From: JAZDEY01 sp043808325 [NCBI: Candidatus Eiseniibacteriota bacterium]
Lineage (GTDB): Bacteria; Arandabacterota; Arandabacteria; Arandabacterales
NCBI GenBank assembly: GCA_043808325.1
Contig: JAZDEY010000031.1
Coordinates: 17,231 to 81,230 of the forward strand
DNA length: 64,000 nt
Reading direction: 5' to 3'
This document shows positions 26,181 through 34,127 of the stretch, piece after piece; within the stretch, counting starts at the first letter, position 1; each line of letters starts with the position of its first letter. The notes under the pieces are model-generated. The model worked only from the letters and a program-made list of their open reading frames with translations. It did no database searches and was not told where the DNA came from. The position numbers and the translations under genes were made by a program.

Positions 26181-26645
26181 ATGGCCGACTTCAAGCCCCG
26201 CATAATCGCTTTTCTGTGCAACTGGTGCTCCTACGCCGGGGCGGATCTGGCGGGAACCACGCGCGTCAAGCACCGGGCTGATGTCCGGGTGATCAGGGTC
26301 CCATGTTCCGGCCGGATCGATCCCAGTTTCGTCCTGAAGGCCTTCGAACGTGGGGCGGACGGGGTGATCGTCGGAGGTTGTCATCCGGGTGACTGTCACT
26401 ATGTGAAAGGCAATCTGAACGCGCGACGACGCTTCCTGCTCCTCAGGCACCTTCTGGGTTTTCTGGGTATCGCCCCGGAGCGCTTCCAGGTCACCTGGTG
26501 CTCGGCGGCCGAAGGCGGTAAGTGGGCAGGTGTGGTCAATGATGTATGTGAGGCCGTGGAGAAGCTCGGGCCTCTGGAGGGCCTGAGGGAGATGTCGGGT
26601 TCAATCAGGGCCCCCGATAAGGAGATAGATCTCAGTGCCGAGTGA
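26181..26645 (+). CDS. flxD: MvhD/FlxD-type [2Fe-2S] subunit
   Basis: A 154-residue MvhD-family protein that links an electron-donating module to HdrA through a [2Fe-2S] cluster. Conserved cysteines are in FLCNWCSYAGAD, VPCSGRIDP and GCHPGDCHY. In methanogens the donor is the MvhAG hydrogenase, but no hydrogenase gene is nearby. Instead genes for FlxC, FlxB and FlxA follow, so this is FlxD. It overlaps flxC by 11 bases. Confidence 0.92.
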   Translation: MADFKPRIIAFLCNWCSYAGADLAGTTRVKHRADVRVIRVPCSGRIDPSFVLKAFERGADGVIVGGCHPGDCHYVKGNLNARRRFLLLRHLLGFLGIAPERFQVTWCSAAEGGKWAGVVNDVCEAVEKLGPLEGLREMSGSIRAPDKEIDLSAE

Positions 26646-27519
26646 TGCGGAGTCGATCTTGAGGGAACGGGCCAGGGACCTGCTTGCCAAGGGACAGGTG
26701 AGACTTGTCCTGGGTTACGGCAAGACTCACTCGGGCGAAGGTGTGCGGCCCCAACTGGTCGAGAAGCCCGAGGAGGCCGCGAGTCTGGTCTGGAACGCCG
26801 GGTGTGTGCAGAACCTTTCGACCTATCTCACGCGGGAGCCCAGTCTAGGCATAATCCAGAAGGGTGGCAGAGTCGCAGTGGTGGCCAAGGGCTGCGACGC
26901 CCGGGCGATAGTCGGGCTGATCCAGGAAAAGCAGCTCAAGCGGGAAGCGGTCGTGGTGCTCGGGATGGTGTGTGACGGAGTGGTGACAGGGGAGGCCGGT
27001 GGGGCCGGCGTGCCCTCGAAGTGCCGCCAGTGTGAGTGGCACACACCTCCCATCTTCGATGAACTGATTGGAGACAAGGCTGCCACAAGATCCAAAGAAG
27101 GCGATCCCCTGGCCGACATCAAGCGGATCGAGCAGATGTCGGAGGCGAAGCGGTGGGCATTCTGGACCTCGGAACTCTCCAGGTGCATCAAGTGCTATGC
27201 GTGTCGCCAGGCCTGTCCGATGTGCTACTGCAAGGAGTGCATCACCGAGAAGTCACGACCCCAGTGGATAGAGAAGTCATCGTCGCTCCGAGGCAATCTC
27301 GCATACCACTTCATCCGCGCTATGCATCTCGCCGGCAGATGCATTGCCTGTGAGGAATGCCGGCGTGCTTGTCCGATGGGCATACCGGTGGATCTGCTCT
27401 CGCGATTCCTTTCCGCGAAAGCGGAGGAGGCCTTCGGCTACAAGCCGGGCTCCGATCCCAAGGCTGAGCCCTTCTTTGTGACATCTAAAGACAGTGATCC
27501 GGATGACTTCATAAGGTAA
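26635..27519 (+). CDS. flxC: FlxC-like ferredoxin subunit
   Basis: A 294-residue iron-sulfur protein with an N-terminal region like F420-hydrogenase subunit beta (KGCDARAIVGLIQEKQL, around 85-105) and a C-terminal dicluster region: CIKCYACRQACPMCYCKEC (about 185-204) and CIACEECRRACP (about 238-249). It matches the third flx gene of FlxABCD-HdrABC operons, whose encoded complex is thought to oxidise NADH. It starts at GTG 26635 inside the flxD end. Because several ferredoxin families look alike, the exact FlxB/FlxC naming relies on gene order. Confidence 0.82.
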   Translation: MPSDAESILRERARDLLAKGQVRLVLGYGKTHSGEGVRPQLVEKPEEAASLVWNAGCVQNLSTYLTREPSLGIIQKGGRVAVVAKGCDARAIVGLIQEKQLKREAVVVLGMVCDGVVTGEAGGAGVPSKCRQCEWHTPPIFDELIGDKAATRSKEGDPLADIKRIEQMSEAKRWAFWTSELSRCIKCYACRQACPMCYCKECITEKSRPQWIEKSSSLRGNLAYHFIRAMHLAGRCIACEECRRACPMGIPVDLLSRFLSAKAEEAFGYKPGSDPKAEPFFVTSKDSDPDDFIR

Positions 27520-27535
27520 AGATAAGGTGAAGGTG

Positions 27536-28573
27536 ATGGCGTCTAAGGAAGACATCTTGGGAATCGTCGATGCTGCCCGAGGCAAAGGCTACGCGGTTTT
27601 TGCCCCGGTCAAGCGGGACAACCTGGTGTTCCTGGCCAGAGTTGACGATACTGCCTCGATCGATTTCGATCATGTGCTCACCGTGACGAGCCTCAAGGAT
27701 GTTCTGCTGCCGAGGTGTGAAGCGGTGGCAAAGCTGGACCTGGACGAGGCAAGCGCGGCGCCGCCCGAGGAGGCCCGAGAGGCGACCCTCATCTTCGGCT
27801 CGCGGCCGTGCGATGCGGCCGGAGCGAGCATCCTGGACGCGATCCTCTTGGGGCCGATAGGCGACGCGCACTATGCGCGGCGGCGCGAGAGAACCGTTAT
27901 CGTGACTCTCGCCTGCTCCAGGTCCGACCAGGCTTGCTTCTGCTGGTCGATGGGTTACGGTCCGCATGACCCTACGGGGAGCGACGTCCTCATATTGCCG
28001 GCGGGTGGCCGGTTCGAAGTGAAGGCGATCACCGGGAAGGGCAAAGCGTTTCTTGAGGGAATCGGTTTCGCGGATAAGGATCTAGAGCGAGGCGGCGGCA
28101 GTGTCGGCGCTGTGGATGCGCCCCCTACCCTGAGCCGTAAAGTTGAGATAACGGAACTCAAGGCTTGGCTCGATTGCAATTTCGATAGTCCCTTGTGGCG
28201 GGCGGTGTCCGAGAACTGTGTCAGTTGCGGGACCTGTTATTACCTTTGTCCCACCTGCCACTGTTTCGATATCGTCGATGAGACCGGTCTCTCCAAGGGT
28301 GATCGAATGAGAATCTGGGATTGCTGTTCCTTCTCGGGTTTCACCAAGATGGCGGGCCATCAGCCGCGGCTCGGTAGACACGCGAGGTACCGGCAGCGGG
28401 TGATGCACAAGTTTAGTTATTGCGTCGATAATGTCGGCAAGGTGGCGTGCGTTGGGGACGGCAGGTGCATCCGGCATTGTCCTTATGGCGTGGATATCTG
28501 CGAAGTGCTGGAGGACCTGGCCGGGGGGCATAGGAAAGAAGCGGGCGGCGGTAGCCAGGGAACCGGGAAGTAG
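27536..28573 (+). CDS. flxB: FlxB-like iron-sulfur subunit
   Basis: A 345-residue protein of the HydB/sulfhydrogenase beta type. It has a beta-rich N-terminal half with GSRPCDAAGASILD, a run CSRSDQACFCWSMG, then C-terminal ferredoxin motifs CVSCGTCYYLCPTCHC (about 218-233) and CVGDGRCIRHCP. I chose ATG 27536 over the GTG codons at 27527 and 27533 because AAGGTG precedes it. Its partner FlxA follows within 7 bp, as hydG follows hydB in sulfhydrogenase loci. No hydrogenase large subunit is present, so an H2-linked enzyme is unlikely. Confidence 0.83.
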   Translation: MASKEDILGIVDAARGKGYAVFAPVKRDNLVFLARVDDTASIDFDHVLTVTSLKDVLLPRCEAVAKLDLDEASAAPPEEAREATLIFGSRPCDAAGASILDAILLGPIGDAHYARRRERTVIVTLACSRSDQACFCWSMGYGPHDPTGSDVLILPAGGRFEVKAITGKGKAFLEGIGFADKDLERGGGSVGAVDAPPTLSRKVEITELKAWLDCNFDSPLWRAVSENCVSCGTCYYLCPTCHCFDIVDETGLSKGDRMRIWDCCSFSGFTKMAGHQPRLGRHARYRQRVMHKFSYCVDNVGKVACVGDGRCIRHCPYGVDICEVLEDLAGGHRKEAGGGSQGTGK

Positions 28574-28579
28574 GAAGAG

Positions 28580-29419
28580 GTGGAGCGCGTGCAAGAGGAT
28601 CTCGTACCCAAGATCGTGCGCGTCATAGAGGTGAGGCAGGAGACGCCTGACATAAGGTCGGTGAAACTTGCCCTCGAGAACTCCGGCCGGCAGGCCCATT
28701 TCACCTTCAAGCCGGGACAGTTCTGCCTGGTCTCGGTCTTGGGCACGGGGGAATCGGCTTTCTGTATTGCATCGCCTCTTTCCGAGACGGATTCGATCGA
28801 GATAAGCGTCAAGAAGGTGGGGACAGTGACCGCGGCGGTGCATGACCTCGAGGTCGGAGATAAGGTCGGCCTGCGTGGCCCATATGGCAACTGGTTTCCG
28901 TTCGATGCGATGCTTGGCCGGGATGTGGTCTTTGTGGGTGGTGGGATCGGGCTTGCGCCCCTGAGACCTTTGATCTGGCAGACGCTGGCTGCGAGAGATA
29001 GGTTCAAAGGCGTTTACATCATATACGGTGCCAGGACCGCCGCGGACCAGGTCTATAAGAACGAGATTGCCGACTGGGGCAAGCGCAAGGACATCAAACT
29101 CACCAAGACAGTCGACCCCGGAGGGGAGAATCCCGGTTGGGACGGTGAGGTCGGGCTTGTACCCAAGGTGCTCGAGAAAGTGAACCCTCCGCCGGATGCG
29201 GTCCTCATAACCTGTGGCCCACCGATCATGATCAAGTTTGTAATAATCGCGGCGACCGGGCTTGGTTTCAAGCCCGAGGATGTCGTTACCACGCTCGAAA
29301 TGAAGATGAAGTGCGGCGTCGGCCTTTGCGGACGATGCAACATCGGCAGACGCTACGTCTGCAAGGATGGACCGGTCTTCACTCTCAAAGAGATTCAGTC
29401 TCTTCCCGATGAGTTCTAA
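28580..29419 (+). CDS. flxA: FlxA-like FAD/NAD(P)-binding oxidoreductase
   Basis: Likely entry point for NADH in the Flx-Hdr complex. It is 279 residues of the ferredoxin-NADP reductase/HydG fold: an FAD domain (FKPGQFCLVSV, FCIASPLSETDSIEIS), a nucleotide domain (VGGGIGLAPLRPLIW near 115, YGARTAADQVY), and a C-terminal [2Fe-2S] site CGVGLCGRCNIG plus YVCKDGPVF. It completes the set hdrCBA-flxDCBA, the mirror order of the flxABCD-hdrABC operon of Desulfovibrio. It starts with GTG 28580 after GGAAG. The next gene, menA, starts 5 bp downstream. Confidence 0.88.
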   Translation: MERVQEDLVPKIVRVIEVRQETPDIRSVKLALENSGRQAHFTFKPGQFCLVSVLGTGESAFCIASPLSETDSIEISVKKVGTVTAAVHDLEVGDKVGLRGPYGNWFPFDAMLGRDVVFVGGGIGLAPLRPLIWQTLAARDRFKGVYIIYGARTAADQVYKNEIADWGKRKDIKLTKTVDPGGENPGWDGEVGLVPKVLEKVNPPPDAVLITCGPPIMIKFVIIAATGLGFKPEDVVTTLEMKMKCGVGLCGRCNIGRRYVCKDGPVFTLKEIQSLPDEF

Positions 29420-29424
29420 GCCTG

Positions 29425-30354
29425 ATGACGTCTGAGGCTCGCCGGCCCGCCCGCCCGGCAAGGCTCGGCCTGTGGCTTCGCGCCCTAAGAGCACCCTTCC
29501 TCACGGCATCGGGAATCCCTGTTCTGGTCGGTGCGTCTGCCGCCTTCTGGAAGACCGGGGATTTCGATCTCATGCGTCTGGCGCTGGCGCTCGGAGGCGT
29601 GCTCGCCCTCCACCTGGGCGCCAATCTGGCAAACGATTACTTCGACTGGCGCACAGGCTGCGACCAGCTTAACCCCGAGCCTACTCCGTTCTCGGGAGGC
29701 AGCCGCGTGATTCAGGAGGGACTTATCTCTTCGGCGGCGATCCTGGCCGTCTCATGCCTCTTTTTCGGGCTGGGGGCGGTTCTCGGTCTCGTGCTCAATA
29801 CCATGGTCGCGGGCAACAGGGTCCTGTGGCTGGGGGTTGCCGGCGTCGCAGGCGGATTCGCATACTCTGCGGCGCCCTTTAAGCTCAGCTACCGTGGGAT
29901 TGGGGAGCCGGTGGTGTTCGCCCTGTTCGGTCCTCTGGCTGTTGCGGGCAGCTATCTGGTCCAAACAGGGACCCTGTCCGGTTTCGCGCTGCTGGCGTCT
30001 CTGCCCTCCGGGCTGATGGTGCTCGCGATTCTCCTGGTGAACGAGGTCTTGGACGTCAAATGGGATCGCGAAGCCCACAAGCGGACGCTGGTGGTGGCGC
30101 TCGGCGAGCGGCGCGGCTACTTGCTCTTTCTTGCGGTGTATCTTGCGGCTTATGGATCGCTCGCGGTCGGACTCTTGACGAAGGTATTCCCGCCGGTGGC
30201 AGGACTGGGATTCTTGCCGGTCGCCGTCTGGGTGAGAGCGCTGCTGCCTCGTAACGCCCTGAGTGACCGCGCGCACACCATCGGCGCGAGCCGGGCTGCC
30301 ATCGTCTCACATACGGCGAGCGGTATCGCGATCGCAATCGCCTACCTCGTCTGA
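29425..30354 (+). CDS. menA: UbiA-family prenyltransferase, MenA-like
   Basis: Attaches a polyprenyl chain to an aromatic ring, most likely 1,4-dihydroxy-2-naphthoate, for demethylmenaquinone. It is 309 residues with about nine membrane helices. The first Asp-rich motif NDYFDWRTG is at 70-78 and the second is NEVLDVKWD near 209-217, both metal-diphosphate sites. It sits 5 bp after flxA. It is followed by a polyprenyl diphosphate synthase, ApbE, a NusG-II protein and a Gx-type membrane protein. The same partner set accompanies the quinone genes of Gram-positive extracellular electron transfer loci. No other men genes are in the window. Confidence 0.88.
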   Translation: MTSEARRPARPARLGLWLRALRAPFLTASGIPVLVGASAAFWKTGDFDLMRLALALGGVLALHLGANLANDYFDWRTGCDQLNPEPTPFSGGSRVIQEGLISSAAILAVSCLFFGLGAVLGLVLNTMVAGNRVLWLGVAGVAGGFAYSAAPFKLSYRGIGEPVVFALFGPLAVAGSYLVQTGTLSGFALLASLPSGLMVLAILLVNEVLDVKWDREAHKRTLVVALGERRGYLLFLAVYLAAYGSLAVGLLTKVFPPVAGLGFLPVAVWVRALLPRNALSDRAHTIGASRAAIVSHTASGIAIAIAYLV

Positions 30355-30391
30355 CCCAAGGGCCCAGCCTCAAGATCGCCCATCCCTTCGT

Positions 30392-30420
30392 TTGACAAAA
30401 CGCGAGGGCGGTATTAGGAT
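30392..30420 (+). promoter_or_regulatory. Housekeeping promoter before polyprenyl synthase
   Basis: TTGACA (30392-30397), 17-bp spacer, TAGGAT (30415-30420). It lies in the 85-bp gap after menA, so the prenyl synthase and apbE genes could be transcribed apart from hdr-flx. Predicted start is near 30427, 13 bases before ATG 30440. Confidence 0.6.
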
Positions 30421-30439
30421 TTGGCAAACGAGGGCGACG

Positions 30440-31396
30440 ATGGCTGCAACCGTGGCAATTGGCGAACAGATACGAGCTCCGATCCGTCAGGAGCTGGACG
30501 CGCTTGAGCAGGAGCTTGATCGGGCCTTCGCCTCCGAGATCGGGCTTGTCTCCGCCATCGGACGGCATCTGGCCACGATGAAGGGCAAGCGCCTCAGACC
30601 CGCGATGGCCCTACTTGCGGCGAAGATCGGCGCTTGCGAGACCTCGGTCGCCGTCAAGGTGGCAACTGCCGTGGAGATCGTGCACACGGCGACTCTTTTG
30701 CACGATGACTCGATTGACCGAAGCCACCTCAGGCGAGGGCTTCCCACCGTCAACAGGCTGTGGAACGATCAGGTCTCGGTGATCATGGGAGATCATCTCT
30801 TCTGCAAAGCCTTCCGGATTCTCCATGAGGCTGGACTCTTCGACGTTGCATCGGTGCTGTCCGCAGGTTCCGACAGCATGACCTACGGTGAGATGTTTCA
30901 GATGGATCTGCGCGGCAAGTATGACATCTCCGAAGACACGTATCTTGCGATGGTGAAACACAAGACCGCTTCGCTCTTTGCTTCAGCCTGCGAGGCGGGC
31001 GCAATAGTGGGAGGGCTTACCGCAGAGGAAAGGTCCGACCTTAAGGCCTACGGCGAGAACCTCGGCATTGCCTTTCAGATAATCGATGACATCCTTGACT
31101 TCATAGGAGACGTGACCCTGATGGGTAAGCCCGTGGGGAATGATCTCAGGGACGGCCGTGTCACTTTGCCCCTGATCGTGGCCCTTAGAAATGGTGGGAG
31201 TGCCGACGAGATCAGGCGCGCCGAGTGGGCCGATGTGGTGCGCTTGGTCGAAGACAGCGGCGGTGTGGAGTATTCCCGGCGACTGGCCGAGAGCTTTGCG
31301 GCGCTGGCCAAAGAGCACTTAGCCGGCCTGAGGTCCTGCCCTGCGGCCAATTCCCTCAGACTTGTTGCCGATCATGTTGTGCTGCGAAAAAAGTAA
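30440..31396 (+). CDS. Polyprenyl diphosphate synthase
   Basis: A 318-residue trans-isoprenyl diphosphate synthase that builds the prenyl tail (length unknown, perhaps hepta- to octaprenyl) for menaquinone. The two Asp-rich motifs are DDSIDRSHLRRG (first, DDxxD, about residues 93-104) and DDILDFIGD (second, about 216-224), with GKRLRPAM near 51. The start ATG 30440 follows a promoter; a longer frame back to 30263 has no support. In the Gram-positive electron-transfer locus the corresponding gene (dmkB) also accompanies the menA-like dmkA. Confidence 0.93.
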   Translation: MAATVAIGEQIRAPIRQELDALEQELDRAFASEIGLVSAIGRHLATMKGKRLRPAMALLAAKIGACETSVAVKVATAVEIVHTATLLHDDSIDRSHLRRGLPTVNRLWNDQVSVIMGDHLFCKAFRILHEAGLFDVASVLSAGSDSMTYGEMFQMDLRGKYDISEDTYLAMVKHKTASLFASACEAGAIVGGLTAEERSDLKAYGENLGIAFQIIDDILDFIGDVTLMGKPVGNDLRDGRVTLPLIVALRNGGSADEIRRAEWADVVRLVEDSGGVEYSRRLAESFAALAKEHLAGLRSCPAANSLRLVADHVVLRKK

Positions 31397-31408
31397 GCTC
31401 GAACATCG

Positions 31409-32392
31409 ATGAAGAAGTATGGATATATCCTCCCCGCCGCGATCATCCTTGTAATTCTCGGCATCTCGCTTGCGAAGACCCTCCAGCGGGAGAAACAGCT
31501 CCATTCGGATTCGGCCCTATTGATGGACACGCTTGTCGAGGTCAGTGTGTGGGGCGAAGGCAGAGTCTCGGCCGAGGCGGGTGTCGATTCGGCGCTCGCT
31601 GCGATCGCGCGGATCGATACCCTTCTGGGCGATGCCCGCGTCGACACCAAGAGCGACCGGAGAATCGTCGAGTCGTCCGAGTTTCGTGAGATCATGGCAG
31701 TGGCTGGGAAGGTCTGCAGGTTGACCGGCGGCCTTTTTGACCCCACGGTCGGCAGCGTCACCAGGCTATGGAACTTCGGCGAGAGTGTGGTGCCACCCGA
31801 GCCCGACTCGATAAGAGCCGCGCTCACCCACGTCGGTCTGGCCCGATTCCTGGCCGCAGGTGATTCCGAGAGATTCATTCTTGATCTTGGCGGGGTTGCC
31901 AAGGGCTATGCCGTCGATCTGGCTGCACGGAAGCTGGTCGCACTGGGATTCACGTCGGCGATCGTCGTGGGTGGCGGCGACATGAGGCTCGTGGGCAAGC
32001 GCCCTGACGGAAAACCGTGGCGCATAGCGATCCGGCACCCGCGTCGGCCGGGAATCTTCATCGGGTATCTTGATCTCGAGGACACCGCAGTTGCGACCTC
32101 CGGAGACTACGAACGGTGCTTCATCTACCAGGGTAGACGCTATCATCATATCCTTGACCCGAGAACTGGGATGCCCAGCGGGGCTTCGACCAGTGTCACG
32201 GTGGTAGCACCCAGCGGCGCTCTTTGCGACGCCCTTGCCACCGGGCTTTTCCTCCTGGGCCCACAGGCAGGGCTCGAGCTTGCCGGGTCCCTGGACGATG
32301 TGAACGCGGTCTTCGTGTATGCCGACGGTGAAAGCCTGGTGGTGACACCGGGACTTGCCGGCAGATTCGAGAGGGCTTCCCTTGAGCCATGA
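31409..32392 (+). CDS. apbE: FAD:protein FMN transferase
   Basis: Covalently attaches FMN to threonines of exported flavoproteins, including RnfG and RnfD. It is 327 residues with an N-terminal membrane anchor (about 5-22). Domain marks are MDTLVEVSVWG, FDPTVGSVTRLWNFG, LGGVAKGYAVD (FAD site) and the metal-binding GDYERCF and HHILDPRTGMP. There is no lipobox cysteine, so it is anchored by a helix and not by lipid. It is encoded far downstream of rnf but in the same orientation. The overlapping next gene (NusG-II) starts 11 bases before its stop. Confidence 0.95.
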   Translation: MKKYGYILPAAIILVILGISLAKTLQREKQLHSDSALLMDTLVEVSVWGEGRVSAEAGVDSALAAIARIDTLLGDARVDTKSDRRIVESSEFREIMAVAGKVCRLTGGLFDPTVGSVTRLWNFGESVVPPEPDSIRAALTHVGLARFLAAGDSERFILDLGGVAKGYAVDLAARKLVALGFTSAIVVGGGDMRLVGKRPDGKPWRIAIRHPRRPGIFIGYLDLEDTAVATSGDYERCFIYQGRRYHHILDPRTGMPSGASTSVTVVAPSGALCDALATGLFLLGPQAGLELAGSLDDVNAVFVYADGESLVVTPGLAGRFERASLEP

Positions 32393-32759
32393 GTCGCGCC
32401 ACAGCATCACCCTCTGGGACATGGTTCTCGCGGTCGCGACGGTTGCCCTCGGAGTAGCTTTCGTGGCTTTCGGGGAGGCCCACGTATCGGGCACGCAGGT
32501 GGCGATCACCAGTCCCGGCGGTAAGGTCCTGACCTTCGACCTCGGGCAGTCAAGGACTATGGAGGTGGAGGGGCTCAAGGGCCGAACCGTAGTCAGTCTC
32601 GACGGAGGGTCGGTCCGTTTTGTCTCTTCCCCCTGTCCACATAAGGACTGCGTCAGGCGGGGCCGGATTTCAAGGAGTGGAGAATGGATTGCATGCGTAC
32701 CCAATCGTGTGGTGGCAACAATCACAGGCGAACGAACCTATGACGGCATCACACCCTGA
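32382..32759 (+). CDS. NusG domain II protein (EetA-like)
   Basis: A 125-residue membrane-anchored protein with an N-terminal helix (about 12-30) and an extracytoplasmic NusG_II domain. The signature is SSPCPHKDC followed by WIACVPNRVVATI. I chose TTG 32382 because GAGAGGG lies seven bases upstream and this frame gives the domain. An ATG at 32389 belongs to another frame. Proteins of this family sit beside ApbE and a Gx-type membrane protein in loci for flavin-based electron transfer (EetA in Listeria, from memory) and near Rnf in clostridia. Its molecular role is unknown. Confidence 0.8.
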   Translation: MSHESRHSITLWDMVLAVATVALGVAFVAFGEAHVSGTQVAITSPGGKVLTFDLGQSRTMEVEGLKGRTVVSLDGGSVRFVSSPCPHKDCVRRGRISRSGEWIACVPNRVVATITGERTYDGITP

Positions 32760-33288
32760 CCGAGGGCGCCCTGCGCGGGCTACATCGCTTGCGCGCCTCG
32801 GGCTGCTTTCCGCCTGCGCGGTGGCCGTCTACGTTTTTGAAGGGCTGATGCCCATGCCTATTCCCTGGGCACGGCTGGGGCTTTCCAATGTGGTAATTGT
32901 GGTGTCGCTCTTTGGCTACGGCCTCGGGGATGCCTTGATCGTCAACCTGGTTCGGATCGTTGCGGGTAACCTGCTGCTGGGTATGCTCTTCAGTCCCGCC
33001 TTCGTGTTCTCTCTGGTCGGCAGTGTGTCCGCTCTTGCGGCGATGGCCGCGGCCCGCTGGAAGCTGGTGCCTCCGCTGTCGGTCGTGGGAACCAGCTTGA
33101 TCGGGGCCGTCACCAATAATGTCGTGCAGGTTGTGCTATTCACCGCAATGTTTTCCGCCTCCGGCGCCGCGCCGAGCCTGCTTGGCGGCTTCATCTTGCT
33201 GGGCGTGGGTGTGGGCCTGGCGACGGGAGTGATAGCGGCCAGAATCCTTGATAAGGTAGCGCTTGCAACCCCTAGAAGCTTCAATTAG
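32740..33288 (+). CDS. Gx/heptaprenyl synthase component I-like membrane protein
   Basis: A 182-residue integral membrane protein of the Hpre_diP_synt_I (Gx transporter) family, about five helices. Family marks are ARLGLSNVV, GDALIVNLVRIVAGNLLLG and TNNVVQVVLF. Despite the old name the family lacks prenyl synthase motifs, and it looks more like an ECF S-component transporter. The Listeria electron-transfer protein EetB belongs to the same family, from memory. It overlaps the NusG-II gene by 20 bases, so the two are translated together. Substrate unknown. Confidence 0.8.
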   Translation: MTASHPDRGRPARATSLARLGLLSACAVAVYVFEGLMPMPIPWARLGLSNVVIVVSLFGYGLGDALIVNLVRIVAGNLLLGMLFSPAFVFSLVGSVSALAAMAAARWKLVPPLSVVGTSLIGAVTNNVVQVVLFTAMFSASGAAPSLLGGFILLGVGVGLATGVIAARILDKVALATPRSFN

Positions 33289-33300
33289 AGTATTGCCAGC

Positions 33301-33750
33301 ATGAGGAACACGGGATACGTGGTCAATACCAGGGGCAATGTTGCCGAAGTAGTGCTCGGGGAGCAAGCCGACTGCACCCGCTGCGGAGCCTGCTTGGCGA
33401 TCGTCGACCGCAAGCAGCATGCGATCCGCGCAGCGAACGAAATAGGAGCCAGAGTCGGACAGAAGGTGGAAATAGAGATCGCGCCCGGAAGAGCCGTTTT
33501 AGCTTCGTTCTCATTCTTCATATTGCCTCTGGTTGTGACCTTTGGCGGCGCCATCCTGGGTTATCACCTGGCGCGCCGCGCGGTGCTCCCACCTCTATTG
33601 GGCGCCGCGATCCTTGGCGGCGGTCTCCTGGTGGTTTATTTTCTGAGCTTGCACCATCTTCACGTGGCCGACCTGGGAGCGACCTCTGTCACTGTGGTCC
33701 GGCTTCATCAGGGACCGAGCGAAGAGCAATCATCCGAGAGGGGGTGCTAG
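33301..33750 (+). CDS. RseC-family membrane protein
   Basis: A 149-residue RseC/MucC family protein with an N-terminal beta domain containing CTRCGAC (residues about 25-31) and two transmembrane helices (about 68-87, 95-115). RseC relatives influence SoxR reduction and are found with Rnf, so it may help assemble or regulate Rnf-type electron transfer. The start ATG 33301 is 12 bp after the Gx gene. It overlaps the rsfS start at its TAG. Its metal or cluster content is unproven. Confidence 0.83.
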   Translation: MRNTGYVVNTRGNVAEVVLGEQADCTRCGACLAIVDRKQHAIRAANEIGARVGQKVEIEIAPGRAVLASFSFFILPLVVTFGGAILGYHLARRAVLPPLLGAAILGGGLLVVYFLSLHHLHVADLGATSVTVVRLHQGPSEEQSSERGC

Positions 33751-34127
33751 TGGCTGCTTTGACGCCCAAGAACTTGGCGAAAACCTGTTGTGATATTGCC
33801 CTCGAGAAGAGGGCCGAAGATGTACTGATTATCGACCTCAGGAAACTCAGCGCCCCGACCGATTATTTCGTGATCTGTAGCGGCACCGGTGAGAGACACG
33901 TCCGGGCGGTCGCCGACGGCATCGTTGAAGGGCTCCTGAAACAGGGTGTCCGCCCCTGGCACGTGGAAGGTATCACGGCCCGGAAGTGGATCCTGGTGGA
34001 CTACGTCAACGTTGTTGTTCACGTCTTTAACAACGAGACAAGGAAGTTCTACTCGCTTGAGACTCTGTGGGGAGACGCCCCTTCGGAGAAGGTCAGGCCA
34101 AGGACCCGGAGGACGCGGAAGGCGTGA
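33750..34127 (+). CDS. rsfS: Ribosome silencing factor
   Basis: Binds ribosomal protein uL14 (L14) and blocks subunit joining when nutrients are scarce. The 125 residues carry family marks KRAEDVLIIDLRKLS, TDYFVICSGTGERHVRA, and EGITARKWILVDYVNVVVHVF, in normal order and length. I place the start at GTG 33750, sharing the rseC stop, with GAGAGGGGG upstream; GTG 33744 is possible. The stop is shared with argS in GTGA. It marks the end of the electron-transfer island and the return to housekeeping genes. Confidence 0.93.
   Translation: MAALTPKNLAKTCCDIALEKRAEDVLIIDLRKLSAPTDYFVICSGTGERHVRAVADGIVEGLLKQGVRPWHVEGITARKWILVDYVNVVVHVFNNETRKFYSLETLWGDAPSEKVRPRTRRTRKA

Noticed and set aside
26181-26645. 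F420-non-reducing hydrogenase subunit
   Set aside because: The MvhD fold is right, but no hydrogenase large or small subunit is present; flx genes follow, so FlxD is the better call.
28082-29494. Minus-strand frame of 470 codons under flxB/flxA
   Set aside because: Shadow of two genes with strong cluster and flavin motifs; its own translation is Pro/Arg/His-rich without domain features.
32389-32391. ATG overlapping the apbE stop as start of the NusG-II gene
   Set aside because: It is in a different frame from the NusG-II domain; the domain frame starts at TTG 32382 with a good ribosome site.
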